Assembly: GCF_001984155.1 (NCBI RefSeq)
Contig: NZ_MTQO01000046.1
Span: forward strand, 421,775-485,774
Length of the DNA: 64,000 nucleotides
Direction of reading: 5' to 3'
Origin: Actinosynnema sp. ALI-1.44
Lineage (GTDB): Bacteria; Actinomycetota; Actinomycetes; Mycobacteriales; Pseudonocardiaceae
The position numbers and the translations under genes are program-made. Position 1 is the first letter of the stretch. Each line of letters begins with the position of its first letter. The notes below the pieces were generated by a model. That model was given only the letters and a program-made list of their open reading frames with translations. It searched no databases and had not been told where the DNA came from. Below are positions 53,668 to 63,300 of this stretch, piece after piece.

Positions 53668-53692
53668 CTACCCACCTTCGCCCGTCTCAATC
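53668..53692 (-). promoter_or_regulatory. SigB/SigF-like promoter of the ChaB gene
   Basis: On the minus strand GATT-N15-GGGTAG, 40 nt upstream of the ChaB start and touching the stop region of the flavin oxidoreductase gene. Confidence 0.6.
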
Positions 53693-54924
53693 ACGCGAGA
53701 GACAGACCTTCGAGCACAGCGGTCGCGGCTCGGCGGCCCGAAACCAACGCACCTTGGACGGAGCTCGTGTCGCGGTGATCGCCGCAGACGTATCGGCCGT
53801 CGGCGACGCGTACCGGTCGGCGCAGCGGGTGCTGCGGCCCCATGACCGGCAACGCCTGAGGGATCACGTACTCGTGCAGCAGGTCCCAGTCGCGTGTGCT
53901 GGCGTCGTACAGCTGTGCCAGCCGCTCGCGCACGATCTGCTCCAGCCGCGGATCGTCGGACGGGCTCTGGCACGGATGCCGCAATCAACGCCTGGCCAGG
54001 CGGCGCGTAACCAGGCGCGACATTGCTGATGACGGCGGTGTTCAGCAGAAGATCGTGAGTCGCGTCGACGAACAGCGTGGTGCCGGCGTCAGGTGGTGGC
54101 GTGGAGACCCGGTAGTAGTACGTCTTCACCGAGTGCCAACGCGGCGCGGTCAGTCCTGGTAGCAGCTGTGCCGCAGTGGTGCCGTCAGTGGCAACCACGA
54201 CGGCGCGGGCGTGAATGACTTCGCGTGACGTCATGCGCACGCCGTCATCCGTCAGGGCCTCGACAGCGGTGTGGCAACGCACTGTGCCCGGTTGTAGGAC
54301 GGAGGAGAGCAAGTGCGGAAGCGCGCCCATTCCGGATGCGGGCAGGGCACCACCCCCGCGCAGAAATGAGCGCCAGATCAGGTGGAACATCCGCGATGAC
54401 GTGATGAGGTCACGATCCAGGAACACGCCGGCCAGGAAAGGCCGCATCACAGTGCTGACGAACTCATCCGACAGCCCGGCCGCGGAAAGTTCGGACGCCG
54501 TCGAGCGCTGCGGGCGGCCACGCACAGTCCTGTTTGGAGCGACCATGTCTCGTGCCGACAGCACGCCGAGCGCACCGAGATCACGGGCGTGTCGGGCCAA
54601 GCCACCTATCGCAGGCCACTTCTGCCACGGCGGCACCAGTTCCACCCGGTGTTCGTCCCGCGCCGCGATCACCCCTTTGGTGAACGGCTGGAGCCGCAGC
54701 GTCCGAAGACCAGGCAACGCCTGTACCGCGGGGTAGGCAGGCAGCAGAACCTGAAAGCCACGGTCGAGCCGGAACCCGTCGACCACGTCCGTGCGTATCC
54801 GACCACCGATCTCGTGACCGGCTTCGCAGACCACGACATCCAGCCCCGCACGCTGCAGGTGCCACGCCGCGTTCAACCCAGCCAGCCCAGCGCCGACCAC
54901 GACAACGTCGACCCGCTCAGTCAT
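53691..54924 (-). pseudogene. FAD-dependent amine-oxidase/desaturase-like gene with a frameshift near the 3' end
   Basis: From ATG 54924: 'DVVVVGAGLAGLNAAWHLQR' (FAD GxGxxG), 'EIGGRIRTDVVDGFRLDRGF' and 'ALPASGMGALPHLL', as in the phytoene-desaturase/monoamine-oxidase superfamily. Up to 'GYAPPGQALIAASV' the frame is conserved. Then the expected end 'PSDDPRLEQIVRERLAQLY' and the FAD-closing 'DGRYVCGDHRDTSSVQGALV' with 'SGRRAA' lie in another frame ending at 53691. One extra base around 53961-53975 explains it. If this is a sequence error the protein has about 410 residues. A stress-sigma-like promoter lies upstream. Confidence 0.75.
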
Positions 54925-54958
54925 CCCGGCTCCCCTCGTCGACCTGGTCGGAACCTGA

Positions 54959-54984
54959 GTACCCTCGTTGTGATCGATTGATCC
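54959..54984 (-). promoter_or_regulatory. SigB/SigF-like promoter of the flavin oxidoreductase
   Basis: On the minus strand GGAT-N16-GGGTAC, 35 nt before ATG 54924. The spacing is one base longer than in the other sites of the region but within the published 14-16 range. Confidence 0.5.
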
Positions 54985-55035
54985 CGCTCGTGCCAGTCCT
55001 CCGCTGCCGAACCCGGACACATGTGGGTGGTGGGT

Positions 55036-55060
55036 GCATATCCGGCAGCTCCAGGGGTAT
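55036..55060 (+). promoter_or_regulatory. SigB/SigF-like promoter of the DUF3618 operon
   Basis: GCAT-N15-GGGTAT, with the -10 element 79 nt before the first start codon (55140). Confidence 0.6.
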
Positions 55061-55139
55061 TCGCCCAGAGCCGGTGACAACGTCCGGCACCGGCCGACTC
55101 ACACCGCGGCCGGATCGACACAGCCCCCGGAGGAACACG

Positions 55140-55919
55140 ATGACACACCCGCCGGGCGGATACCCCGTCCAGCAAAGTCGGCAGGATCCGCCGTCCACTC
55201 CCCAGGTGGCCGAACGCGAGGCGGCTGAGGTCGGTACCACGGCCGTGGGCGGCGGCAAGCACGTCTTGGACACCGCCGGTGAACAGGTCAGGGAAGTCGC
55301 GCGGGAAACCGGCAGGCAGGCGCGCGATCTGATGCACGAAGGCCGCCAGCAGTTGACCGAGCAGGCACGCGAAGGGCAGCGCAAGGCGGCCGGGACCCTG
55401 CACACGCTGGCCGATCAACTCGACGACATGTACAACAAGTCCGACGGTGAGGGCATCGCTCCGGAGATGATCCACCAGGCCGCCGGGCACACCCGCACGG
55501 TCGCTTCGTGGCTCGACGACCGCCAGCCCGGTGACCTGTTGAACGAAGTCCGTGATTTCGCCCGACGCAAGCCCGGCGTGTTCCTCGCGGGCGCCGCGCT
55601 CGCCGGTGTGCTGGTCGGCAGGCTCACCAGGGGCGTGCTCGACACGCAGCGAGAGGACTCGTCGGACGACAACGTGGGCAGGACCGACACGGACCGCCTC
55701 CCCGCCGCGCCGCCGCAGGCGGCTCCGCCCGAGTACCCACCACCCGCTCCGACGTACTCGAGCCCACCGATCGAGGGGCAGGCACCGCCGCCTGGATACA
55801 CGTATCCACCGCCAGTCGAGGACCAGGTCCCGCCACCGGGATATCCACCACAGGCGCCATATCCGGGGCAGGGTCAAACTCCCCCGCCGTGGAACGGACC
55901 CGAGCCGGTGCGGCCATGA
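55140..55919 (+). CDS. Membrane-associated stress protein with helical repeats and Pro-rich tail
   Basis: 259 residues from ATG 55140 (GGAGGA upstream). The central part is a long amphipathic helix rich in Gln/Arg/Ala ('EQVREVARETGRQARDLMHE', 'QLTEQAREGQRKAAGTLHTL'), reminiscent of LEA/apolipoprotein-like repeats. A short hydrophobic segment follows ('PGVFLAGAALAGVLVGRLTR'). The last 70 residues are Pro/Tyr/Gly-rich with PPPGY repeats. It is the first of three genes joined by ATGA overlaps, a common actinobacterial stress-associated set. Molecular role unknown. Confidence 0.78.
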   Translation: MTHPPGGYPVQQSRQDPPSTPQVAEREAAEVGTTAVGGGKHVLDTAGEQVREVARETGRQARDLMHEGRQQLTEQAREGQRKAAGTLHTLADQLDDMYNKSDGEGIAPEMIHQAAGHTRTVASWLDDRQPGDLLNEVRDFARRKPGVFLAGAALAGVLVGRLTRGVLDTQREDSSDDNVGRTDTDRLPAAPPQAAPPEYPPPAPTYSSPPIEGQAPPPGYTYPPPVEDQVPPPGYPPQAPYPGQGQTPPPWNGPEPVRP

Positions 55920-56338
55920 CTGTTCCCCCGACTCCTCCGCCGCAGGCGGAACACCCGGATGTCGCGGACGCGTCCGTCGGCGAACTGCTGGGCAACGTGT
56001 CCCGTGATCTGTCGACGCTGCTGCGCCAGGAACTGGCGCTGGCCAAGGCGGAGCTCAAAGTGGAGGCTGCGAAGGCCGGCAAGGGCGCGGGGATGCTGTC
56101 CGGCGCGGGTGTCGCCGGACTGATGGTCCTGGTGTTCCTGTCGATCGCGCTGTGGGCGGGCCTGGCCAACGTCATGGACGCGGGCTGGGCCGGCCTGATC
56201 GTCGCCGTCGTCTGGGCAGCGATCGGCGCGGCGCTGTACAGCGCTGGACGCAGACAACTACGTGACGTCAACCCCAAGCCGGAACAGACCGCTGACACCC
56301 TCAAACAGGTACCCGACGCACTGAAGGGCCACCGATGA
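55916..56338 (+). CDS. Phage-holin-superfamily/DUF1469 membrane protein
   Basis: 140 residues. 'SVGELLGNVSRDLSTLLRQE' and 'LALAKAELKVEAAKAGKGAG' form the characteristic amphipathic helix of DUF1469 (Act_Hol_III-like). Two transmembrane helices follow ('AGLMVLVFLSIALWAGLANV' and 'AGLIVAVVWAAIGAALYSAG'). It is coupled by ATGA on both sides with the helical-repeat protein and the DUF3618 protein. Such trios are linked to envelope stress; function is undetermined. Confidence 0.85.
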   Translation: MTVPPTPPPQAEHPDVADASVGELLGNVSRDLSTLLRQELALAKAELKVEAAKAGKGAGMLSGAGVAGLMVLVFLSIALWAGLANVMDAGWAGLIVAVVWAAIGAALYSAGRRQLRDVNPKPEQTADTLKQVPDALKGHR

Positions 56339-56931
56339 GCACCGAAGACCCCCGCCGGATCCGTCGGGAAATCGAACGGACACAGCACAACCTGAGCGCC
56401 GATGTCGACGCGCTCGCCGACAAGGTGTCCCCGGGCAAGGTGGTACAGCGCCGAGCAGACCGAGTTCGGCGCGGCGTGACGAACCTGCGGGACAAGGTGA
56501 TGGGCAGCGCGGCCGACACCGCGGCGGACGCCCGGGACAAGGTCGACAGCGCCACCACGGCGGTGTCCGACGCTGTTTCCGATGCACCGCAGGCGATTCG
56601 ACGGCAGACCGAGGGCAATCCACTGGCCGCGGGTCTGATCGCGTTCGGGATAGGCTGGCTGACCGCGTCGCTGATCCCGGCCAGCAAGGCCGAGCGGCAG
56701 GTCGCCGACCAGGCCAAGGACTTCGCGCGCGAGCACTCCGAGCAACTCGGCGAGGTGGCCGGCCAGGTCAAGGACCGGTTGACCGAACCGGCGCAGCAGG
56801 CGGCCCAGCAGGTGAAGTCCACCGCCCAGGAGGCGACCTCCACCGTCGCCGACGAGGCACGTTCGGCCGCCGACGACGTGAAAGAACGCGCACAGGACGC
56901 CAAGTCGACAGTGCGCCAACAGTATTCGTGA
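56335..56931 (+). CDS. DUF3618 protein
   Basis: 198 residues. The N-terminal 'DPRRIRREIERTQHNLSADV' plus 'ALADKVSPGKV' is the DUF3618 signature. One short hydrophobic stretch ('PLAAGLIAFGIGWLTASLIP') is followed by a long charged, Ala/Gln-rich helix with LEA-like 11-residue periodicity ('QVADQAKDFAREHSEQLGEV', 'STAQEATSTVADEARSAADD'). The structure suggests a membrane-tethered, desiccation- or osmotic-stress chaperone-like protein. Last gene of the operon. Confidence 0.88.
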   Translation: MSTEDPRRIRREIERTQHNLSADVDALADKVSPGKVVQRRADRVRRGVTNLRDKVMGSAADTAADARDKVDSATTAVSDAVSDAPQAIRRQTEGNPLAAGLIAFGIGWLTASLIPASKAERQVADQAKDFAREHSEQLGEVAGQVKDRLTEPAQQAAQQVKSTAQEATSTVADEARSAADDVKERAQDAKSTVRQQYS

Positions 56932-56946
56932 ACGCCGTGCGGGTGA

Positions 56947-57186
56947 TCACCACAGCACGTCGATCAAGCCGACCAGTTGGGCGATCACCAGGCCGACCGC
57001 ACACACCGCGATCAGTCCGACGATGATGTAGGTCAAGATGGGTCCGGTACGGCCAGGCATGGGTTGCGGGTGCGACAACCCGGACACGCTGCCCGAGTCG
57101 GGCGGCGTGTCACCGGGTCGCACGCCTCCGCCGGGTTCGAGCCCCGGTGTGCGGTTCGGGTCCGGATCAGGTGGAAGTGCGGTCAT
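56947..57186 (-). CDS. DUF6480-type single-pass membrane protein
   Basis: 79 residues from ATG 57186 with GGGGAGG 8 nt upstream. A Pro/Gly-rich N-terminus ('PPDPDPNRTPGLEPGGGVRP', 'GDTPPDSGSVSGLS') precedes one transmembrane helix ('LTYIIVGLIAVCAVGLVIAQ'). This is the conserved actinobacterial DUF6480 layout. It converges on the DUF3618 operon. I see no stress-sigma site directly upstream, where a terminator hairpin for the preceding gene lies instead. Confidence 0.8.
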   Translation of the reverse strand: MTALPPDPDPNRTPGLEPGGGVRPGDTPPDSGSVSGLSHPQPMPGRTGPILTYIIVGLIAVCAVGLVIAQLVGLIDVLW

Positions 57187-57222
57187 TTCGATGACCTCCC
57201 CGCGTTCGAGGTGATTACACGT

Positions 57223-57252
57223 GTGAAGGCCGGTTGGGATACCGGCCTTCAC
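57223..57252 (-). terminator. Perfect 12-bp hairpin terminator
   Basis: GTGAAGGCCGGT (57223-57234) and its exact complement (57241-57252) enclose a 6-nt loop, starting 14 nt beyond the stop of the leftward gene at 57266-57496. It separates that gene from the DUF6480 gene. Confidence 0.8.
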
Positions 57253-57265
57253 AACGTGGCTCTTG

Positions 57266-57496
57266 TCAGCTCGTCAGGCGCGCGGCGAGCAGCTGCTTGC
57301 CCTGCTCCGCGCCCTTTCGGCTGTCACTCTGCGCCCGGCGGAAGAAGTCCGCGAGCTCCGCGTCGCCTTCGCGCTCCGCGTCTTCGATGTACGTCTCCAG
57401 GCGCAGCACGTTGCTCAGGCACGCCTCGGTGAACCAGATGATGTTGTAGGTCTTGTCCTTGGTCCCGCTGACCTGGCCGGTTTCGGTATTCGCCAC
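57266..57496 (-). CDS. Small conserved actinobacterial protein of unknown function
   Basis: 76 residues from GTG 57496 (GGAGGAG upstream). 'TYNIIWFTEACLSNVLRLET' and 'DAEREGDAELADFFRRAQSD' form two helices with conserved Trp, Glu and Asp, followed by 'SRKGAEQGKQLLAARL'. I recognise the pattern as a conserved small protein, possibly a helical-bundle four-helix fragment, without known function. It is divergent from the DUF4383 gene, and both have stress-sigma-like promoters in the shared 154-nt space. Confidence 0.75.
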   Translation of the reverse strand: MANTETGQVSGTKDKTYNIIWFTEACLSNVLRLETYIEDAEREGDAELADFFRRAQSDSRKGAEQGKQLLAARLTS

Positions 57497-57527
57497 GACG
57501 TCTCCTCCGATAGCTCGTGCTCGCCGT

Positions 57528-57552
57528 GTACCCAGCCATTCGCCTCCTAGAC
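57528..57552 (-). promoter_or_regulatory. SigB/SigF-like promoter of the small protein gene
   Basis: On the minus strand GTCT-N15-GGGTAC, 31 nt upstream of GTG 57496. Confidence 0.6.
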
Positions 57553-57577
57553 CGACCACCCCGGGATTCGCGCTGGC

Positions 57578-57602
57578 GTTTGCGCGGTTCCACCCAGGGT
57601 AG
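57578..57602 (+). promoter_or_regulatory. SigB/SigF-like promoter of the DUF4383 gene
   Basis: GTTT-N15-GGGTAG, 48 nt upstream of ATG 57651. GTTT is the preferred -35 in mycobacterial SigF promoters. Confidence 0.65.
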
Positions 57603-57650
57603 CCGGGGCGCACGGACACACCAATCAGGCTCACCAATCAGGAGGCTGTC

Positions 57651-58103
57651 ATGGCGCAGGTACAGCAATCGATGCGTACGCCCGTCCAGAAAGCCGCCCT
57701 CGTCGTCGGCATTGTGTTCCTGCTGGTCGGTGTCGCCGGCTTCATCCCAGGCCTGACGACGAACTACGACATGCTCACCTTCGCCGGTCACCATTCCGGC
57801 GCTTTGCTGCTCGACGTGTTCAACGTGTCCATACTGCACAATCTCGTGCACTTGGCGTTCGGTGTCGCGGGCGTCGCCATGGCACGAACAGCCACAGGTG
57901 CCCGGGCGTTCCTCATCGGCGGTGGCGTCGTCTACCTGATTCTCTGGCTGTACGGCCTGGTGATCAACATGGACAGCGACGCCAACTTCGTGCCGGTCAA
58001 CGACGCGGACAACTGGCTGCACCTCGGCTTGGCGATCGGGATGCTCGCGCTCGGCGCGGCGCTTGGCCGGGGCATCGCCCACAGGCCAGCCCGTGAGCTG
58101 TGA
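57651..58103 (+). CDS. DUF4383 four-helix membrane protein
   Basis: 150 residues. Four hydrophobic helices: 'AALVVGIVFLLVGVAGFIPG', 'LVHLAFGVAGVAMARTA', 'FLIGGGVVYLILWLYGLVI' and 'HLGLAIGMLALGAALGRG'. 'NILHNLVHLAFG'-like (here NVSILHNLVHL) and 'DNWLHLGLAIGM' with conserved His are diagnostic for DUF4383. Function is unknown; the family is common in stress regulons of actinomycetes. AGGAGG is 6 nt upstream of the ATG. Confidence 0.88.
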   Translation: MAQVQQSMRTPVQKAALVVGIVFLLVGVAGFIPGLTTNYDMLTFAGHHSGALLLDVFNVSILHNLVHLAFGVAGVAMARTATGARAFLIGGGVVYLILWLYGLVINMDSDANFVPVNDADNWLHLGLAIGMLALGAALGRGIAHRPAREL

Positions 58104-58119
58104 CGCGCCGTCCGAACCT

Positions 58120-59262
58120 TCACTCAGCCGCACGCTGTCGGAAGTCGTCCCAGGCCGCGCTGACCAGATCGGGCCGGGTCAACAGGTCGATCGCGGTGCG
58201 GCTGAGGGCGTCGGCTGCCGCGAGCATGACCTCACGGCCGCGTGCGCTGCCCGCGGCGGTGGCGAACTCGGGTGTGTGATCCGACTGATCACCGTCCAGA
58301 ATGGCCACGAACGGGTGAATGGACGGCACTCTGGTGCTGATGTTGCCGATGTCGGACGAACCGAGGAACACGCCGGGCTCCGGCGGCGACATAGTGATGC
58401 CGTGCCGGGCGATGTGTTCGTCGAAGCAGGCCGACAAGGGTCCGTTCGGCCGGAAGTGCGCGTACGGTGTCCGCGTCGTCGTCACGTCCACAGTGGTCGA
58501 TGTCGCCGTCGAGATACCCTGGGCCGCTGTCGACACGTCGTCGACCAGTGCGTCCAGGGCGGCGGTGGTGAGGGCGCGCAGCCCGAATCGTCCTTCGGCG
58601 AGGTCCGGGACGATGTTGGTGGCGGTCCCGCCTTGGGTGATGATGCCTTGGACGTGCGAGCCGGATGGCAGTCGTTGCCGAAGCGCCGCGAGTGTGGTGA
58701 ACAACTGGATCAGTGCGGCGAGCGCGTCGATGCCCTCGGTCGGGTTGCCGGTCGGGTGCGCGGCGCGGCCACGGAAGGTGATCCTGAGTTCGACCTGGGC
58801 GGTCAGCACGGCCCAGGACCAGTTCTGGACGCCGGGGTGGAACATCAACGCCGCGTCGACACCGTCGAACACTCCCGCGTCGAGCTCGATGATCTTACCG
58901 CCGCCGCCCTCTTCCGCGGGCGTTCCCACCGCGAGAACCGTACCCGGCCGACTGCCCAACGCTTCTCGTGCCGCGATCGCCGCACCGAGTCCCGCGGCCG
59001 CGATGAGGTTGTGCCCGCAGGCGTGGCCCAGTCCCGGCAACGCGTCGTACTCCAGCAGCAACGCGACACGAGGGTGATCGCCCGTGCCTGCCCGGCCGAC
59101 GAACGCGGTCGGCATCCCAGCGACTCCGCGATCCACGGTGAACCCGTCCCGCCGCAGCTCGGCACACAGCCGGTCCGCCGCCCGGACCTCCTCGAACGCG
59201 GTTTCCGGGTCGGCGTGCAAGGCACATGCCACGCCCCACAGCCGATCGGCCAGGGTGGTCAT
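58120..59262 (-). CDS. M20-family metallo-amidohydrolase
   Basis: 380 residues. 'ALLLEYDALPGLGHACGHNL' gives the metal-binding Asp and His, 'GTPAEEGGGGKI' the catalytic Glu pair, and 'RITFRGRAAHPTGNP' the dimerisation-domain His. A late 'GSSDIGNISTRVPSIHPFVA' supplies the last ligands. This is the M20D amidase/aminoacylase subgroup (AbgB/HipO-like), which hydrolyses N-acyl or p-aminobenzoyl amides. Start at ATG 59262. A stress-sigma-like site is about 70 nt upstream. Confidence 0.88.
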   Translation of the reverse strand: MTTLADRLWGVACALHADPETAFEEVRAADRLCAELRRDGFTVDRGVAGMPTAFVGRAGTGDHPRVALLLEYDALPGLGHACGHNLIAAAGLGAAIAAREALGSRPGTVLAVGTPAEEGGGGKIIELDAGVFDGVDAALMFHPGVQNWSWAVLTAQVELRITFRGRAAHPTGNPTEGIDALAALIQLFTTLAALRQRLPSGSHVQGIITQGGTATNIVPDLAEGRFGLRALTTAALDALVDDVSTAAQGISTATSTTVDVTTTRTPYAHFRPNGPLSACFDEHIARHGITMSPPEPGVFLGSSDIGNISTRVPSIHPFVAILDGDQSDHTPEFATAAGSARGREVMLAAADALSRTAIDLLTRPDLVSAAWDDFRQRAAE

Positions 59263-59332
59263 GATTCGCGTGCCACAACGCGCACGGGCAAATCCACGGC
59301 TTCGGTTCCGAGGCTGCAATCCATACACACGG

Positions 59333-59357
59333 GTACCCGTTTTCCCCGTGGACACAC
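59333..59357 (-). promoter_or_regulatory. Possible SigB/SigF-like promoter of the M20 amidohydrolase
   Basis: On the minus strand GTGT-N15-GGGTAC, 71 nt upstream of ATG 59262. GGGTACCC is palindromic, so a plus-strand match (GGCT-N15-GGGTAC, 59312-59336) also exists, which warns of chance matches. Confidence 0.4.
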
Positions 59358-59554
59358 GCCCGAACCGCTGGGTGCGAACTTGTACGATCCCGGCTGCCTA
59401 CCGCGACGGCTCCCACTGCCAGTGTTCGTGGCGAAGTGGCTGTGGCGCACCCGCTCCGCGAGCGGCGCGGGAAGGTGGGCACGGGCGGCGCCGATGCCGC
59501 CGGTGAGCACGAGCCTCTACAGGGGTGGCTTTAGTGGGTGAACTTGGTCAGCTC

Positions 59555-59818
59555 TCACCACTCGCGCGGCAAGCTGCCCGTGAAGTTGTGCCGGACCCAT
59601 TCGTGGATGTCCACGCTCGTGCCGCGCCAGTCGCTGTGCCAGACCTGAGCCCTTTTGATCAACGCCACATTGCTGTTGCTCCACGGAAGCTTGCAGCCCG
59701 CACTGATCATTTTCCCTCCGGATCGAACGATGACAGTCGCCTCCAGCAACCTTGGCATGCGACAAGAAGGTACGACCAGGCAAGACGTCCCGCTGTAGCC
59801 CGTGCGCCGGAAACTCAT
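59555..59818 (-). CDS. Hypothetical small protein
   Basis: About 87 residues, starting at ATG 59818 (another start codon directly precedes). GC-rich third positions support coding, but I recognise no family. It has three Cys and repeated aromatic/Gly spots ('FRRTGYSGTSCLVVPSC', 'GGKMISAGCKLPWSNS', 'WVRHNFTGSLPREW'). There is no signal peptide. It may be a fragment. The rest of 59263-60323 shows nothing else: 59830-60170 is AT-rich, unlike the flanks, and likely holds the promoter of the large gene at 60324. Confidence 0.4.
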   Translation of the reverse strand: MSFRRTGYSGTSCLVVPSCRMPRLLEATVIVRSGGKMISAGCKLPWSNSNVALIKRAQVWHSDWRGTSVDIHEWVRHNFTGSLPREW

Positions 59819-60323
59819 CACCCCGTTGCTTCGCCCTACGATCCATTACTCACACAACAGGTAGTGCAGCACCAACAAAAGAGTGAAGCAACTACTGAAA
59901 AATTTTCGTTCTGCGGTCGCTTCGCCGTTCCGCGGCACCAAGGGTGATCCCCCCGTTGACTGGGCAAAGTGCGTTTGTTTGCGAACTTGCGACACCGACA
60001 CGGTAAGCATTTTCTGATGCCTTACCCATTCGGTGCAGCGCCTACACCCTACGGACCCCGGTTGCCACACCAAAGCCACGCTACGTCATGACGCGGCCCG
60101 CACCCAACTAGTCTGAGCCGCGCAACACGCAAACCCATTTGGTCGCTTACCAGCCATTCGGCCCACAACTATGCTGAATTTACGACGCTCGATTACTCGC
60201 AATCGAGAAAGAAAGTTACTTTCAAAAAAAGTCGACCTCCACCATGGGAACAAGGGTCGAACTTTCCATCGATCAGGGTATCCACGGCAACGAGAAACAC
60301 CCGTTCCCACCACCTTCTACCCC

Positions 60324-63300
60324 ATGGACCGAAACATGGACGCCACCACTTGGATCTCCACTGCGGAATACCACCTCTTCAAAGGAAACCGACTGGTCTG
60401 CATCAACACGGCGAAAAACAACACCATCACCTACGACGGCCCCATCACCGAACACCCCACCTACAAAAACCTCCCCACAGAACTCACCCACGGCATCGAC
60501 GCCACCACCTGGATCACCCACACCGACTACCGCCTCTTCAAAGGAAACCGACTGGTCCGCATCAACACCACGAACAACAGGGTCGACTTCGACGATCTGG
60601 TCAGTGAGTACAGCACATACAAGAACCTCCCGCCCGACTGGACGGAAGCGCCCGATCCGCTGGTCGACCTCCTGCACCAGGCCGCCCAGCTGGAACACTG
60701 CCTGCTCAATTCGTACCTGTACGCGGCCGCGTCGCTCAAGACGCTGCCCGAGGAATTCGCGGTACTACCGGACGGCCGGGAGAACAGGCGCCGGGCGATC
60801 CAGTTCGAGCGAGTCCGCGCCTGGAAGCAGGCGATTCTCGAGGTCGCGCACGAAGAGATGATTCACCTGCACTACGTCCAGTGCCTGATCCGCGGGCTCG
60901 GCGCGACGCCGTACTTCGGTCTCCCACCCCGTGACCCGGGCAGCGGCAACTGGGTGATCGGCGACTGGACCGCACACCTCGGTTCACAACCACCGGCTCC
61001 GACGGGTACCGAAGTCCCCGTCGACCGGCTCACACCAGCGAACGTGCGACGTTTCGTGCTCTACGAGTCGACCGACGCGATGCAGGACGAGGATCCGTTC
61101 GGATCCGCGTTGACGGATCTCTTCTCCCGCCTGCACGACTTCGAACTGGACTTCCTGCTGGAAAGCCTGCTTGTCGACGTCACCGACGAAGGCGAGCACG
61201 CCGATCTGAAGGAGAAGCTCGCCTCGCTCCACACCAGCCTCACCCCCGCGGAAGCGAAGGCGCGAGCGGAACCGCCGCTCGGCGCGGTGGACGTCGGTGT
61301 CTCCAGCGCCGAGGTCAGTTTCCAGTCGATCGCCGATCTGTACAACGAGCAGATCCAGCCGCTCTACCAGCAGGCGTTCGACCAGGGCCGGGTCGCGGAC
61401 AACCTGGAGCTGGTCGGTGAGTTCAGCGACCAGAACTACGCGGCCGAAGGATTTCTGCCGACACCGCCGGTCCATCGCGACAAGAACTTCGACCGCCAAG
61501 CGAAGGACGACTTCGGACAGCCCCTTTACGATGTCAAGCACCTCAACGAGATCATCGCCGAGATCGTGGAGGAAGGCGAGGGCCTCGCAGGTTTCGCGGA
61601 TGGTGCGGAGGCCTTCCTGGCGAAGGTCGCCGAGCTCGGCGGTGCCAAGGCCTACCTCACCGCGGTGAACAACGACGCCCATTCGCCCGATCCCACGCCG
61701 GACTGGCTCGATCAGGGCCAGCGCCTTCGCATGTCACACCTCTATCGCTTCGCGATCACGATGATCGACCTCGATCACGAGATCCAGCTCGCCGCGACCG
61801 CGGGCACCGAGTTCGATCCGGCCCGCGCGCCGCTGCCCACCGGCGGGCACCCGGAGATCGCCGCACTCGCCGACACCCTTCCGGCGCAGTTCAACGCGGC
61901 CTACCTCGCACTGGTGACCTGGTTGAGCCGGATGTACGAGTTGCGGACCTGGCAGAGCGACCGCCGCAACCGGATGGGCATCGAGATGCTCGCGTCCTGG
62001 CCGTTGATGTCGCTCGCCATCCGCCCGTTCCTCGAACTCGCCGGATTCCTGCCGGTCGATCCACGGCACCTGTTCAACGTGACCCTGGACGCGTTGCCCA
62101 CCGATCCTCCCGAGGTCCGGGAGCTCTTCGAGCTGTACACCCACTCGCAGGACCGCTCCCAGGACATCAACGATCGGATGGATGTCTGTGCGCTGAAAAC
62201 CTTGAGCGCTGTCGGCGCTTGGGCCGCGGCGCAGCAGGCCGCCACGGCACGTGTGACCGGAATCAGCCCCGAGGCCCTCCGCGCCATATCGCTTCGTCTC
62301 GGCTCGCTGGCGAATCTCGGCGAGTTCGAGAAGCAGTTCCCGTACCGAGCGCACGGCGGCTACACCGACCGGCCACCGGACCCCGCCTTCCTCTTGGCCA
62401 ACCCCGACGGCGACGGCAGACAGTACGAGGAAGACGGCAACCAACCGGAGCTCTTCACGAATACGTTCGTTCTCCGGGTCCGCTTCGCCGGACGGGAACT
62501 GATCCAGCTCTCCACCGACCCGGATCCGCCCACCGACGAGGCCGGCTGCTCAGGCACCCACATGCTCCACGCCGCCGACGGCGACGGTCACTGGTTGGAC
62601 CGGTCCGTGATCTGGCAACCCGATCTCGACCACGACACGAACGTCTTCGGCCGGGAGCCCAAGCAGGAGCTTCCGCCGCTGGGCGTGCACGTCCAGCAGC
62701 TCGACCTGTTCGTCACGGGCGACGGGCCCGCCTCGTCCGGCTACGTTCCCATCTCCGAGATGAGTTCGAGCGGGGCCGTTCAGACTCAGGGTGTCCAGCA
62801 GCTGGCGCAGATCACCGGTCTGAGCCACGTCGACGAGCTGAGAGCGGACAGCCTGCGGGTGAGCCTGCTGCCCCAACACGGCCAGAAGCCCTACCTGAAC
62901 GGCGACAACCACCTGATCTGGCAGGACGGCGAGCCGATCGACCCGTTCGTTCTCGCGCTCTGCAAGGACGACGGGACCGTGATCTGGCAACGGGAGATCC
63001 ACAACGACGGCAAGACGTTGCGGCAGATGTCCCCGCTGCAGCGATTGCAGTCGCTTCGGGGTCCGTGCGGTTTCGACAGCTACCGCAACGTACCCGACTG
63101 GGCGCTCAGCTCCGGCGAGCGGGCGCTCTTGGACGATCCTCGCTTCCCGGCGTCCTACCTGGAGGCCCGAGCCGGCGTGCTCACGACCGCGCTCAAGGAA
63201 AGCCTGAAAGCGTCCACATGGGACCGATCCTCGGTCGACGCCGCGATCTCGTACGCCGAGCGGCTGCGCCTCGTCGCCAGCCCACGCAGCACGACCTTCC

